Origin: Comamonas koreensis
GTDB lineage: Bacteria > Pseudomonadota > Gammaproteobacteria > Burkholderiales > Burkholderiaceae_C
DNA: 64,000 nt
Assembly: GCF_014076495.1 (NCBI RefSeq)
Contig: NZ_CP043575.1
Span: 806,001 to 870,000 of the forward strand
Reading direction: 5' to 3'
The position numbers and the translations under genes were made by a program. Shown here in pieces: positions 49,360 to 58,117 of this stretch (positions are counted from its first letter, which is position 1; every line of letters starts with the position of its first letter). Under the pieces are notes generated by a model, which ran no database searches, had not been told where the DNA came from, and saw nothing but the letters and a program-made list of their open reading frames with translations.

Positions 49360-50259
49360 TCAAGCAATATGGGAGAAATCTGGGCGTTTTTGTTGCATTA
49401 ATTGGTACAGCGCCTGGGCCGCCACCGACAGCTGCGGCTCGCGCCTGCGCACCAGGTAGATCTGGCGGTCCATGCCGGGCAGATGCAGCGGCCGGGTGAC
49501 CAGGCCAGGCTGCGCAAAGTGAAACAAGGCCAGGGCCGGCACCACGCTGATGCCCAGACCGGCCTTGACCAGGCCCATCACGGTGGCCAGCTGCTCGACC
49601 TCCACCAGGGTCTGCATGGTCTGCGGGAAAAAGGCGGCATCGAGGTACTGGCGCACGCTGCTGTGCCGGGCCAGGTGCACAAAGGGCCAGGCCGTCAGAT
49701 CGGGCAGCTGCACCTCGTCCAGCGCGGCCAGCGGGTGGTTGGCCGGGCAGACCAGGTGAAAGCGGTCGCTGCAAAAGGGCTCGGCGCGCAGATCGGGCGT
49801 GTCGGCGCGGATGGCGGCCAGTGCGAAGTCGGCATCGCCATTGGCCACCGCGGCAATACAGGGCTCGGACAGCACATCGAAGACCTGCAGCTGCACACCG
49901 GGGTGCTGGCCGGAAAAGCTGCGCAGCACCGGCGGCAGCCAGCCAGCGGCCAGCGACGGGAGCAGCGCGACGGCGACCCGGCCCTGGACAAGCTGGGCGG
50001 TAGCGCGCATCGCTTTTTCACAGGCGGCAAATTCGGCTGCAATGCGCTGGGCCGATAACAGAAACTGCTCGCCCTCGGGCGTCAGCAGCACATGCCGCGT
50101 GCTGCGCTCGAACAGGCGCAGGCCCACGGTGGTCTCCAGCGCGCGGATGAGGGCGCTGAAAGCCGGCTGGGACAGGTGGCACAGGCTGGCGGCTCGGGTG
50201 AAGTTCTTCTGGCTGGCCAGCGCCAAAAAGGCCTGGATGTCGCGCTGGGATAGATTCAT
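49360..50259 (-). CDS. LysR-type regulator of the AtuA-like operon
   Basis: 299 residues. The winged HTH at about 3-60 reads DIQAFLALASQKNFTRAASLC then SQPAFSALIRALETTVG; the effector domain is full-length. It is divergent from the DUF1446 gene at 50340 over 80 bp containing a 7-7-7 palindrome and a good promoter. So it almost certainly controls that operon. No strong ribosome site was found before the ATG at 50259. Confidence 0.9.
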   Translation of the reverse strand: MNLSQRDIQAFLALASQKNFTRAASLCHLSQPAFSALIRALETTVGLRLFERSTRHVLLTPEGEQFLLSAQRIAAEFAACEKAMRATAQLVQGRVAVALLPSLAAGWLPPVLRSFSGQHPGVQLQVFDVLSEPCIAAVANGDADFALAAIRADTPDLRAEPFCSDRFHLVCPANHPLAALDEVQLPDLTAWPFVHLARHSSVRQYLDAAFFPQTMQTLVEVEQLATVMGLVKAGLGISVVPALALFHFAQPGLVTRPLHLPGMDRQIYLVRRREPQLSVAAQALYQLMQQKRPDFSHIA

Positions 50260-50273
50260 TTGTATTACAGATT

Positions 50274-50294
50274 AATCGATCTCAATTATCGATT
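50274..50294. promoter_or_regulatory. Palindromic LysR operator (AATCGAT-N7-ATCGATT)
   Basis: A perfect 7-7-7 inverted repeat between the LysR start (50259) and the promoter at 50294-50322, ending on the first base of the -35. The position is exactly where an activating LysR protein would bind. Confidence 0.65.
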
Positions 50295-50322
50295 TCACAA
50301 CATAGAGCCTCTTTTCTATAGT
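50294..50322 (+). promoter_or_regulatory. Sigma-70-like promoter of the AtuA-like operon
   Basis: TTCACA (50294-50299), exactly 17 bp, then TATAGT (50317-50322); each hexamer has five of six consensus bases. It predicts a transcript start near 50329, leaving a very short leader with GCAGGAG before the ATG at 50340. Confidence 0.6.
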
Positions 50323-50339
50323 GGGCTGCAGGAGATGCT

Positions 50340-51725
50340 ATGCAGACAGACAAGACACCGCCCGCAGCCATGCTGATTGGCTGCGCGGCTGGCTTTTCAG
50401 GCGACCGGGTGGATGCGGCAGCGCCGGTGGTGCAGGCGCTGGTGGCCTTGCAGCAGCCCGCGTTTCTGATTTTTGAAACGCTGGCCGAGCGCACCCTGGC
50501 GCTGGCCCAGCTGGCCCGGCGCGACGACCCCGAGGCCGGCTACGAGCCCTTGCTGGTGGAGCTGCTGCGCCCGGTGCTGGCTGATTGCCTGGCGCACCGC
50601 ATCCGCATCGTCAGCAATTTTGGCGCGGCCAACCCGCAAGGCGCCGGCCGCGCCATTGCCGCGCTGGCGCGCAGCCTGGGCCTGCGCGCGCCCCGTATCG
50701 CCGTGGTGCAGGGCGATGACCTGAGCGGCCCGGCCCACCGGCCCATGCTGGCCCAGGCGCTGGGTGCGCAGATGCCCGAGCAGCCGCTGGTCAGCGCCAA
50801 TGCCTATATCGGCGCGCGGCCGATTGCCGAGGCGCTGCAGGCGGGCGCCGATATCGTGGTCTGCGGCCGGGTGGCTGATCCATCATTGGTGCTGGGCCCG
50901 GCGATGGCGCATTTTGGCTGGGCCTGGGATGACTGGGACCGCCTTGCCCGCGCGACGATGGCCGGCCACCTGCTCGAATGCGGCACCCAGGTGAGCGGCG
51001 GCTATTTTGCCGACCCGGGCTACAAAGAGGTGCCAGGCATGGACCGGCTGGGCTACCCGATCGCGGAGATCGACGACAGCGGCAACTGCAGCATCTTCAA
51101 ACCCGAGGGCACGGGCGGCTGCATCACGACCGCCACCGTCAAGGAACAGTTGCTCTACGAGATCCACGACCCCTGCTGCTACCTGACCCCCGATGTGGTG
51201 GCCGACATCAGCCAGGCCCAGGTGCGGGCCGAGGGCGAGAACCGCGTGCGCCTGGAGGGCGTCATCGGCCACCCGCGCCCCGAGGCGCTCAAGGTCAACA
51301 CCTGCTATGCCTCGGGCTGGTTTGCCGAGGCCGAGATTTCCTATGCCGGCCCCCGTGCGGCCGAGCGTGCGCGCTTGGCGGCGCAGACCGTTGCCCAGCG
51401 CCTTGAGGGCATTGCGCCACTGCGCAGCGACCTGATCGGTGTCACCAGCGTCTGGGGCAACGATGCCAGCGATTGGCTGGCCGGTGCCGACCTGTCAGCC
51501 GCATCGCAGGATGTGCGCCTGCGCATGGCCTGGCAGCATGCCGACAAGGCCACTGCAGCGCGCCTGCCGCGCGAGATCAATGCGCTGTACTGCTGCGGGC
51601 CCGCCGGTGGCGGTGGCGTGCGCAGCCATATGCGCCAGCGCCTGGGCATGGTGTCCTGCCTGGTGCCCCAGGCACTGATTACCACGGGCTTTACCTGGGC
51701 TGCGCAAGAGGAGGCCGCCGCATGA
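50340..51725 (+). CDS. DUF1446/AtuA-like acyclic terpene utilisation protein
   Basis: 461 residues. It begins in the AtuA manner with IGCAAGFSGDRVDAAAPVVQAL and has VSANAYIGARPIAEALQAGADIVVCGRVADPSLV in the middle (given in parts: SANAYIGARPIAEAL; ADIVVCGRVADPS). AtuA is part of the geraniol/citronellol pathway of Pseudomonas, but most homologues have unproved roles. Next gene overlaps by 4 bp (ATGA at 51722-51725), so the two act together. It is controlled by the divergent LysR gene. Confidence 0.85.
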   Translation: MQTDKTPPAAMLIGCAAGFSGDRVDAAAPVVQALVALQQPAFLIFETLAERTLALAQLARRDDPEAGYEPLLVELLRPVLADCLAHRIRIVSNFGAANPQGAGRAIAALARSLGLRAPRIAVVQGDDLSGPAHRPMLAQALGAQMPEQPLVSANAYIGARPIAEALQAGADIVVCGRVADPSLVLGPAMAHFGWAWDDWDRLARATMAGHLLECGTQVSGGYFADPGYKEVPGMDRLGYPIAEIDDSGNCSIFKPEGTGGCITTATVKEQLLYEIHDPCCYLTPDVVADISQAQVRAEGENRVRLEGVIGHPRPEALKVNTCYASGWFAEAEISYAGPRAAERARLAAQTVAQRLEGIAPLRSDLIGVTSVWGNDASDWLAGADLSAASQDVRLRMAWQHADKATAARLPREINALYCCGPAGGGGVRSHMRQRLGMVSCLVPQALITTGFTWAAQEEAAA

Positions 51726-52108
51726 CCGACAGCATCACCACCCCGCTGTACCGCCTGGCCCATGGGCGCACCGGCGACAAGGGCAACCGCTCCAATATCA
51801 GCGTGATTGCCTGGCATCCCGCGCTGTGGGAGGTTATCTGTGAGCAGGTCAGCGAAGCGGCCGTGGCCGCGCTGTTTGCCGACCGCCAGCCCAGCCGTGT
51901 GCAGCGCTACCTGCTGCCCCAGCTGCAGGCGATGAACCTGGTGCTGGACGAGGTGCTGGACGGCGGCGTCAACGACGCGCTGAACCTCGACAGCCATGGC
52001 AAGACCCTGTGCTTTCGCGTGCTGCAGATGCCGATCGCGCTGCCGCTGCATTTGCAGGCCCATCTGGTGGGCCCGGCCGATGCGGAACCCCCATCCACCC
52101 CTGAATAA
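51722..52108 (+). CDS. Small AtuA-like partner protein
   Basis: 128 residues. LYRLAHGRTGDKGNRSNIS marks the AtuA C-terminal ferredoxin-like fold, which in other species is fused to the DUF1446 part. Here it is a separate gene, tightly coupled to it. It is probably the second subunit of one enzyme. The stop lies 21 bp before the Bug receptor gene. Confidence 0.8.
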   Translation: MTDSITTPLYRLAHGRTGDKGNRSNISVIAWHPALWEVICEQVSEAAVAALFADRQPSRVQRYLLPQLQAMNLVLDEVLDGGVNDALNLDSHGKTLCFRVLQMPIALPLHLQAHLVGPADAEPPSTPE

Positions 52109-52129
52109 AAAACCAACCGGAGACAAGAG

Positions 52130-53101
52130 ATGACATTTTCCACCCGCCGCCACCTGCTGGCCTGTGCCACGGCGCTGGCCATCAGCCCCCTGGCCTTTGC
52201 GCAGGGCGACTACCCGTCCAAGCCCATCACCTTTGTCGTGCCCTTTGCCGCAGGCAGTGCCACCGACCAGCTGGCGCGTGCGCTGGGCCAGGCGGTGACC
52301 GAGCAGACGCGCCAGCCGGTGATCGTCGAGAACAAGGCCGGTGCCAGCGGCATGATCGCCGCGCAGGCGGTGGCCAAGGCCCCGGCCGATGGCTACACGG
52401 TGCTGATCACTACCAACACCACGCATGCGGCCAATATCCACCTCTACCGCAAGCTGTCCTATGACCCGGTCAAGGACTTCACGCCGATCACCGGTCTGGG
52501 CAAGGGCGGCCAGGTGCTGGTGGTGCCGGCCAATGCGCCCCACCAGTCGGTGGGCGATCTGCTCGCCTATGCCAAGGCCAACCCGGGCAAGCTCAGCTTT
52601 GGCAGCGGCAGCTCGTCGAGCCGCGTTGCCGGCGAGATGCTCAAGCAGCTGGCCCATGTGGACATCCTGCACGTGCCCTACAAGAGCAACCCCTTGGCCA
52701 TCACCGACCTGCTGGGCGGCCAGATCAACCTGATGATCACCGACGTCTCCACCGGCGTGCCGCAAATCAAGGCGGGCAAGCTGCGCGCACTGGGCTATTC
52801 CACACAAAAGCGCAGCGCCCAGCTGCCCGATGTGCCCACCATTGCCGAGGCCGGTGTGAAGGGCTATGACATGGGCTATTGGTTTGCCGCCTATGCTCCA
52901 GCGAATGTGCCCGCTGCCGTCAGCGCCAAGCTCAACCAGCTGCTGGGCCAGGCCGTGGGCAGTGCGGCTGCCAAGTCCTTCTTCGAGATGTCGGGATCCG
53001 AGCCCTGGACGACGAGCCAGGCCGAGCTGGCGCAGTTCCAGGCGGCCGAGACCACCAAATGGGGGCAGGTGATCAAGGCAGCGGGCATTACGCCGGAGTG
53101 A
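52130..53101 (+). CDS. Bug/TctC family solute receptor
   Basis: 323 residues with a signal peptide ending AFA (about residue 24) and the Bug hallmarks YPSKPITFVVPFAAGSATD (split) and GASGMIAAQAVAKAPADGYT. TctC-type receptors bind carboxylic acids for TctAB transporters, but many are orphan receptors. It is likely to bind the substrate of the AtuA-like enzyme (inference). GGAGACAAGAG precedes ATG. Its stop is 7 bp from the solitary element end at 53109. Confidence 0.92.
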   Translation: MTFSTRRHLLACATALAISPLAFAQGDYPSKPITFVVPFAAGSATDQLARALGQAVTEQTRQPVIVENKAGASGMIAAQAVAKAPADGYTVLITTNTTHAANIHLYRKLSYDPVKDFTPITGLGKGGQVLVVPANAPHQSVGDLLAYAKANPGKLSFGSGSSSSRVAGEMLKQLAHVDILHVPYKSNPLAITDLLGGQINLMITDVSTGVPQIKAGKLRALGYSTQKRSAQLPDVPTIAEAGVKGYDMGYWFAAYAPANVPAAVSAKLNQLLGQAVGSAAAKSFFEMSGSEPWTTSQAELAQFQAAETTKWGQVIKAAGITPE

Positions 53102-53108
53102 AGCGCCG

Positions 53109-53125
53109 CTTTGAACAGGTTCTTA
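53109..53125. repeat. Solitary end of the MITE-like element
   Basis: CTTTGAACAGGTTCTTA is identical to 2979-2995, the right end of the element in the aldo/keto reductase gene plus its TTA duplication. There is no partner end nearby. The TTA is read on the minus strand as the TAA stop of the LysR gene. It is probably what remains after a deletion or recombination that joined the two loci. Confidence 0.75.
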
Positions 53126-54043
53126 TAGGATCCAGCGTTTGGGCAGCATGCGCTTGATCTCTGCCTTAGCCAGGTCGATGAAGGGCTTGAGCACCAGGGT
53201 GGAGGCATGGCGGTTGGAGACCACCATCGAGTACTCGCAAGGGACGGCGGGCTCGAACAGCACAAACTTCACATCCGGGCCGTGGTAGCTGCAGGCCGTC
53301 AGCGGGTCGATGATCGCCAGGCCGGCGCCGGCCTCGACCAGCTTGATGGCGGCGTACGAGATCTGGGTCTCGATGTTCACGCGGCGCTGCACCCGGTTGA
53401 CGAGGAACAGGCTGTCGAGCTTGGTGCGGGTCTCCATCATCGTGGGCAGCGACACCAAGGGCTCGTCGACAAAGTCGACCGGTGACAGGCTGGTCTTGCG
53501 CGCCAGCTTGTGGCCGGCAGGCACGGCGACGACCAATTTGCCGATCACCAAGGTCTCCAGCCCCTTGAAGCGGGTGTGGTCGGGCGAGAGCATCACAAAA
53601 CCGATATCGCAGCGCTCGGCCTGCACCATGTCCAGCGCGGCCGGCGAAGCCTGCATGTGCAAGGTGACCAGGGTCTCGGGGAACTGGGCGCTGAACTTGG
53701 CAATGGCGCTGGGCAGGAACGAGGTCGCCATCGCCGGCGCGGCCGTCACCTCCAGCCGCTGCAGGCGCCGAAAGCGTACGTTCTCCGAGATGTTGCGGAT
53801 GCGCTCGATGCCCATCAGCGCCTGGTGCACGTCTTCGAGCAGCAAGGTCGCGGCCGAGGTCGGCTGCAGCCGGCTTTTGACGCGCTCGAACAGCGGCATG
53901 CCGATGCGCGCCTCGAATTCAGCGATCAGCCGTGTCACCACGGGCTGGGTCACCTCCAGCGACTGGGCCGCTGCGGTGACCGAGCGGCGCAGCATCAGCG
54001 CCCGAAAGGCCTCCAGATGCCGCAGTGTGATTTTCTTATCCAT
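53123..54043 (-). CDS. LysR-type regulator of the polyamine-type/oxidase operon
   Basis: 306 residues. The HTH at about 6-63 reads HLEAFRALMLRRSVTAAAQSL, then TQPVVTRLIAEFEARIG; the effector domain is full-length. It is divergent from the SBP gene (54263) and so probably regulates the following ABC/oxidase operon. The stop codon TAA is formed by the TTA next to the repeat end at 53109-53125. A perfect 21-bp palindrome lies 44 bp before its start. Confidence 0.9.
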   Translation of the reverse strand: MDKKITLRHLEAFRALMLRRSVTAAAQSLEVTQPVVTRLIAEFEARIGMPLFERVKSRLQPTSAATLLLEDVHQALMGIERIRNISENVRFRRLQRLEVTAAPAMATSFLPSAIAKFSAQFPETLVTLHMQASPAALDMVQAERCDIGFVMLSPDHTRFKGLETLVIGKLVVAVPAGHKLARKTSLSPVDFVDEPLVSLPTMMETRTKLDSLFLVNRVQRRVNIETQISYAAIKLVEAGAGLAIIDPLTACSYHGPDVKFVLFEPAVPCEYSMVVSNRHASTLVLKPFIDLAKAEIKRMLPKRWIL

Positions 54044-54086
54044 GTTGTAAAGACATGAGTTAATGGCCTAATGCAATCGAATAGTC

Positions 54087-54107
54087 TACAAAATTACTAA
54101 TTTTGTA
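54087..54107. promoter_or_regulatory. Perfect 21-bp palindrome, likely LysR operator
   Basis: TACAAAATTA-C-TAATTTTGTA, 44 bp upstream of the LysR start at 54043 in the divergent 219-bp gap. It fits a LysR autoregulatory site of the T-N11-A kind. Confidence 0.65.
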
Positions 54108-54262
54108 AGTATTTCAATGGCTTATTGATTAAGAAATTTCCATCTCATAAAGGCATTGAAGCAGGAATCCACCGATTCAATTTTGCCTGCAGATGCCTAT
54201 CATTGGTGACCAGACAGATTGAATTCCACTTGGTTCCACGCTACTTTCTGGAGGTAATTTCG

Positions 54263-55297
54263 ATGACCGCATCCCGTCTGGCTCTCTCCCTGGCTGCTGC
54301 CTTTGCTGCCACCACTGGCATCGCCCATGCTGAAGACATCTATGTCGGTGGCTATGGCGGCTCGACCGAGACCGCCTTCAAGCAAAAGATCATTCCCGCC
54401 TATGAGAAGCTGACCGGCAACAAGGTCATCTATGTGCCTGGCAACTCCACCGACACCCTGGCCAAGCTGCAGGCCGAAAAGAACAACCCCCAATACGACG
54501 TGGCGCTGATGGATGACGGCCCGATGGAGCAGGCGGTGCAGTTCGGTTTCTGCGGCGACATCGAAGCCGCACCGGTCTACAACGACCTCTACCCGATGGC
54601 CAAGACCGCGGGCAACAAGTCGCTGAACCTGGGCGTCATCGCCACCGGCCTGTTCTACAACGAAGAGGCCTTCAAGAAGGCCGGCTGGGCCGCACCCACG
54701 TCGTGGAACGACCTCAAGGACAAGAAGTTCAAGAGCAAGACCGTGATCCCGCCGATCAACAATGGCTACGGTCTGCAGACCTTGCTGATGTTTGCCGAAA
54801 TGAACGGCGGCGGCGCGAGCAATATCGACCCTGGCTTCCAGGCGCTGATCAAGGAAGTGGGCCCGAACGTGCTGGCCTGGGAGCCGTCGCCGGGCAAGAT
54901 GACCGAGCTGTTCCAGAACGGCGATGCCGTCATCGGCGTCTGGGGCAGCGGCCGCGTCAAGGCGCTGGCCGATACCGGCTTTCCCGTGAAGTTCGTCTAC
55001 CCCAAGGAAGGCGCGTTTGCGCTGTTCACCTCCGTCTGCCCCGTTGCCAAGAAGCAGCCCAAGGCCGGTGCGCAGAAGTTCGTGCAGTTCCTCTACACGC
55101 CTGAATCGCAAACGGCGCTCGCCGAGACCCAGGCCTGGGGCCCCATGAACAGCAAGGTCAAGTTGGACGACAAGGTCGCCAAGCAAGTGCCTTATGGCCC
55201 CGAGCAGATCGCCCAGCTGAAGACCGTGGACTACAAGATCGTCAACGTCAAGCGTTCCGAATGGACCAATCGCTGGAACCGCACTGTCGAACGCTAA
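54263..55297 (+). CDS. Polyamine-type ABC substrate-binding protein
   Basis: 344 residues. A signal peptide ends at about residue 22 (GIAHA) and the mature part has the SBP_bac_1/PotD pattern (VGGYGGSTETAFKQKIIPAYEKLTG split; DVALMDDGPMEQAV; GVWGSGRVKAL). It is a periplasmic receptor for polyamine-like or amino-acid-derived solutes. The start at 54263 has GGAGGTAATTTCG before ATG, better than the upstream in-frame codons. It is the first gene of the operon ending with RidA at 62517. Confidence 0.9.
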   Translation: MTASRLALSLAAAFAATTGIAHAEDIYVGGYGGSTETAFKQKIIPAYEKLTGNKVIYVPGNSTDTLAKLQAEKNNPQYDVALMDDGPMEQAVQFGFCGDIEAAPVYNDLYPMAKTAGNKSLNLGVIATGLFYNEEAFKKAGWAAPTSWNDLKDKKFKSKTVIPPINNGYGLQTLLMFAEMNGGGASNIDPGFQALIKEVGPNVLAWEPSPGKMTELFQNGDAVIGVWGSGRVKALADTGFPVKFVYPKEGAFALFTSVCPVAKKQPKAGAQKFVQFLYTPESQTALAETQAWGPMNSKVKLDDKVAKQVPYGPEQIAQLKTVDYKIVNVKRSEWTNRWNRTVER

Positions 55298-55399
55298 GGG
55301 TGCCTCGACATCTTCGCTATGGATAGGTGCTAAGCCGCCAGCCGCCCTACACAGGCCTGCCGCGCCGCCCCACGCGGGCCGCAGGCCACGGAGTTTCAC

Positions 55400-56452
55400 A
55401 TGAGTTTTCTACGTATCGAGGGCCTTGCCAAGAGGTTCGGGGATTTTGTTGCCGTCAAGGACTTCCACCTGGACGTCGAGCGCGGTGAGTTTGTGTCGCT
55501 GCTGGGCCCTTCGGGCTGCGGCAAGACAACCACCTTGCAGATGATCGCCGGCTTTCTGGACCCCAGCCAGGGCCGCATTGTGCTGGACGGCAAGGACATC
55601 ACCCAGCTGCGACCCGAGCAGCGCGGCATGGGGGTGGTGTTCCAGAGCTATGCGCTCTTTCCCCACATGACGGTCGAGCAGAACATCTCCTTTGGCCTGG
55701 AGATGCGCAAGCTCAGCCGCGATGTCGTGCAGCAGCGGATTCAGGATGCGCTGGCGCTGGTGCGCCTGCATGGGCTCGGTGCCCGTTACCCGCGTGAACT
55801 CTCCGGTGGCCAGCGCCAGCGCGTGGCCATTGCCCGCGCCTTGGCGATCCAGCCCGAGGTGCTGTTGCTCGATGAACCTATGTCCAACCTGGACGCCAAG
55901 CTGCGCCAGGAAATGCACGTCGAGATGCGCGCCATCCAGCGCCAGCTGGGCATCACCACCATCTTGGTGACGCACGACCAGGTCGAGGCGATGACGATGA
56001 GCGACCGCATCGCGGTGATGCACAACGGCCAGATCGCCCAGGTCGATTCGCCCCAGCAGATCTATGACAAGCCCAGCTGTGACTTTGCCTCGGTGTTCCT
56101 GGGCAAGACCAACCGCTTCGAAGGCCAGGCCCACAGCCGCGAGACCGTGAAGATTGGCGACATGGTGCTGGGCGCGCCCAGCCCGGTGGACAGTGGCCCG
56201 GTCGTGGTCTACCTGCGGCCCGAGCGCATCGAGGTGGCCCCGGCCGGCCAGGGCGGCCTGCCCGGCACCATCAAGACCTTGCTGTTTTTGGGCAGCCAGT
56301 GGGTGGTCAATGTCGGCACCGCGCTGGGCGACATCCATATCAGCCTGCCCAATGCGCGGCGTGCCGCGCTGCATGAGGGCGACGAGGTCACGCTGAACTG
56401 GGCCCCCGACGATGTGCGCGTGCTGACCCAGCAGGAGGCCAGCCGTGGATAG
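55400..56452 (+). CDS. ABC ATPase, PotA-like
   Basis: 350 residues. Walker A GPSGCGKTTT near 36-45, Q-loop VVFQSYALFPHM, signature LSGGQRQRVAIARAL, Walker B VLLLDEPMSNLD, then a TOBE_2 domain at the C-terminus (VYLRPERIEVAP). It belongs to the spermidine/putrescine/Fe class. It drives the two permeases encoded downstream and overlaps the first by 8 bp. Confidence 0.92.
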   Translation: MSFLRIEGLAKRFGDFVAVKDFHLDVERGEFVSLLGPSGCGKTTTLQMIAGFLDPSQGRIVLDGKDITQLRPEQRGMGVVFQSYALFPHMTVEQNISFGLEMRKLSRDVVQQRIQDALALVRLHGLGARYPRELSGGQRQRVAIARALAIQPEVLLLDEPMSNLDAKLRQEMHVEMRAIQRQLGITTILVTHDQVEAMTMSDRIAVMHNGQIAQVDSPQQIYDKPSCDFASVFLGKTNRFEGQAHSRETVKIGDMVLGAPSPVDSGPVVVYLRPERIEVAPAGQGGLPGTIKTLLFLGSQWVVNVGTALGDIHISLPNARRAALHEGDEVTLNWAPDDVRVLTQQEASRG

Positions 56453-57308
56453 CAAGAACCGCTGGAAACCCTGGGCCATGTCCGGCCCCGGCCTGCTGGT
56501 CTTTGTGACCATGCTGTTGGCGCCGCTGGCCTTGACCGCCATCCTGTCGCTCAATGTCTTCAATGGCATGGAAGGCATCCAGAGCGTCTACTCGCTCAAG
56601 AACTACCTGGAGATCTTCAGCGACAGCTACTACCTGGAGATCTTTGGCCGCACTGCGCTGATGTCGGCCATCGTTACCGTGCTGTGCGTGGTGCTGGGCG
56701 TGCCCGAGACCCTCATCATCTCGCGCATGCGGGGCCGCTGGCGTGGTGTGTTTCTGCTGATCATCCTCGCGCCCCTGCTGATCTCGGTGGTGGTGCGCAC
56801 CCTGGGCTGGTCCATCCTGATGGGCAACAACGGCCTGATCAACAAGGGCCTGATGCTGTTCAACATCATCGACGAACCACTGCGCCTGGCCTTCACGATG
56901 ACGGGCGTGACGATTGCCATGGTGCATGTGATGGTGCCGTTCATGGTGATCTCCGTCTGGGCCTCGCTGCAAAAGCTCGACCCCCAGGTCGAGAACGCCG
57001 GCCTGTCACTGGGTGCCAGCCAGCGCACCGTGTTCCGCCGTGTCGTGCTGCCCCAGCTGCTGCCCGGCATCCTCTCGGGCAGCATCATCGTCTTCGCGCT
57101 GTCGGCATCGGCCTTTGCCACACCTGCACTGCTGGGCGGGCGGCGCCTGAAGGTGGTGGCCACGGCCGCCTATGACGAGTTCCTCAACACCCTGAACTGG
57201 CCGCTGGGCGCTGCCATTGCCGTGGTACTGCTGGTCGCCAACATCATCATCATCGTGGGCTGCAATCGCTGGATCGAGCGCCGCTTCAAAGCTGTTTTCG
57301 AGGGTTGA
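56445..57308 (+). CDS. ABC permease, PotB-like
   Basis: 287 residues with six hydrophobic segments and the EAA loop VENAGLSLGASQRTVFRRVVLPQ (split: ENAGLSLGASQRTVF / VVLPQ). It pairs with the PotC-like permease to make the channel. It overlaps the ATPase gene. Confidence 0.92.
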   Translation: MDSKNRWKPWAMSGPGLLVFVTMLLAPLALTAILSLNVFNGMEGIQSVYSLKNYLEIFSDSYYLEIFGRTALMSAIVTVLCVVLGVPETLIISRMRGRWRGVFLLIILAPLLISVVVRTLGWSILMGNNGLINKGLMLFNIIDEPLRLAFTMTGVTIAMVHVMVPFMVISVWASLQKLDPQVENAGLSLGASQRTVFRRVVLPQLLPGILSGSIIVFALSASAFATPALLGGRRLKVVATAAYDEFLNTLNWPLGAAIAVVLLVANIIIIVGCNRWIERRFKAVFEG

Positions 57309-57311
57309 GCC

Positions 57312-58106
57312 ATGCAAAAAAACAGTCCTCTGGCGCTGGTCTACCACGCGCTTTTCATCACCTTCATCCTGGCGCCGCTGGCCGTGGTGGTGGCGGTGGC
57401 CTTTACCGACAAGGGCTTCATCTCCTTCCCCACCGATGGCCTGTCGCTGCGCTGGTTCCGCGCCATCCTCGATGCCACCGAGATCATGTCGGCCTTCTGG
57501 TTCTCGGCCAAGCTGGGCCTGGCTGCCGCCTCAATCGCGATCGCGCTGGCGGTACCGGCGGCGCTGGCCATCACCCGCTACCGCTTTGCCGGCCGCGAGG
57601 TGCTGATGGCCTTTTTCATGTCGCCGCTGATGATTCCCCACGTCGTGCTGGGCGCGGCCTTCCTGCGCTTTTTCAACATCGCGGGGCTCTCGGGTTCGTT
57701 CTTCTGGCTCATGTTTACCCACGTGATCTGCATCATGCCCTATGCGCTGCGCATGGTGCTGTCGGCTGCCACCGGCATGAACCGCGAGATCGAGCATGCC
57801 GGCCTGTCGCTGGGCGCATCGCGCAGCACCGTCTTTCTGCGCATCACCGTGCCGATGCTGATGGCCGGTATCGCCGGCGGCTGGATGCTGTCCTTCATCC
57901 AGAGCTTTGACGAGCTGACGATGACGGTGTTCGTGGCCACGCCCGGCACGATGACCCTTCCCGTGGCCATGTACAACCACATCGCCCAGACCATTGATCC
58001 GCTGGTGACCTCGGTCTCCACTGTGCTGATCGTCGGCACGCTGGTGCTGATGGTCATCCTGGACAAGCTCGTCGGCCTGGAGAAGGTACTGATTGGCAAA
58101 GGTTGA
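57312..58106 (+). CDS. ABC permease, PotC-like
   Basis: 264 residues with six hydrophobic segments and the EAA loop EHAGLSLGASRSTVFLRITVP. It starts 3 bp after the PotB-like gene and is followed after 11 bp by the oxidase gene. Together with the preceding three genes it forms a full importer. Confidence 0.92.
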   Translation: MQKNSPLALVYHALFITFILAPLAVVVAVAFTDKGFISFPTDGLSLRWFRAILDATEIMSAFWFSAKLGLAAASIAIALAVPAALAITRYRFAGREVLMAFFMSPLMIPHVVLGAAFLRFFNIAGLSGSFFWLMFTHVICIMPYALRMVLSAATGMNREIEHAGLSLGASRSTVFLRITVPMLMAGIAGGWMLSFIQSFDELTMTVFVATPGTMTLPVAMYNHIAQTIDPLVTSVSTVLIVGTLVLMVILDKLVGLEKVLIGKG

Positions 58107-58117
58107 GAGAGCAAAAA

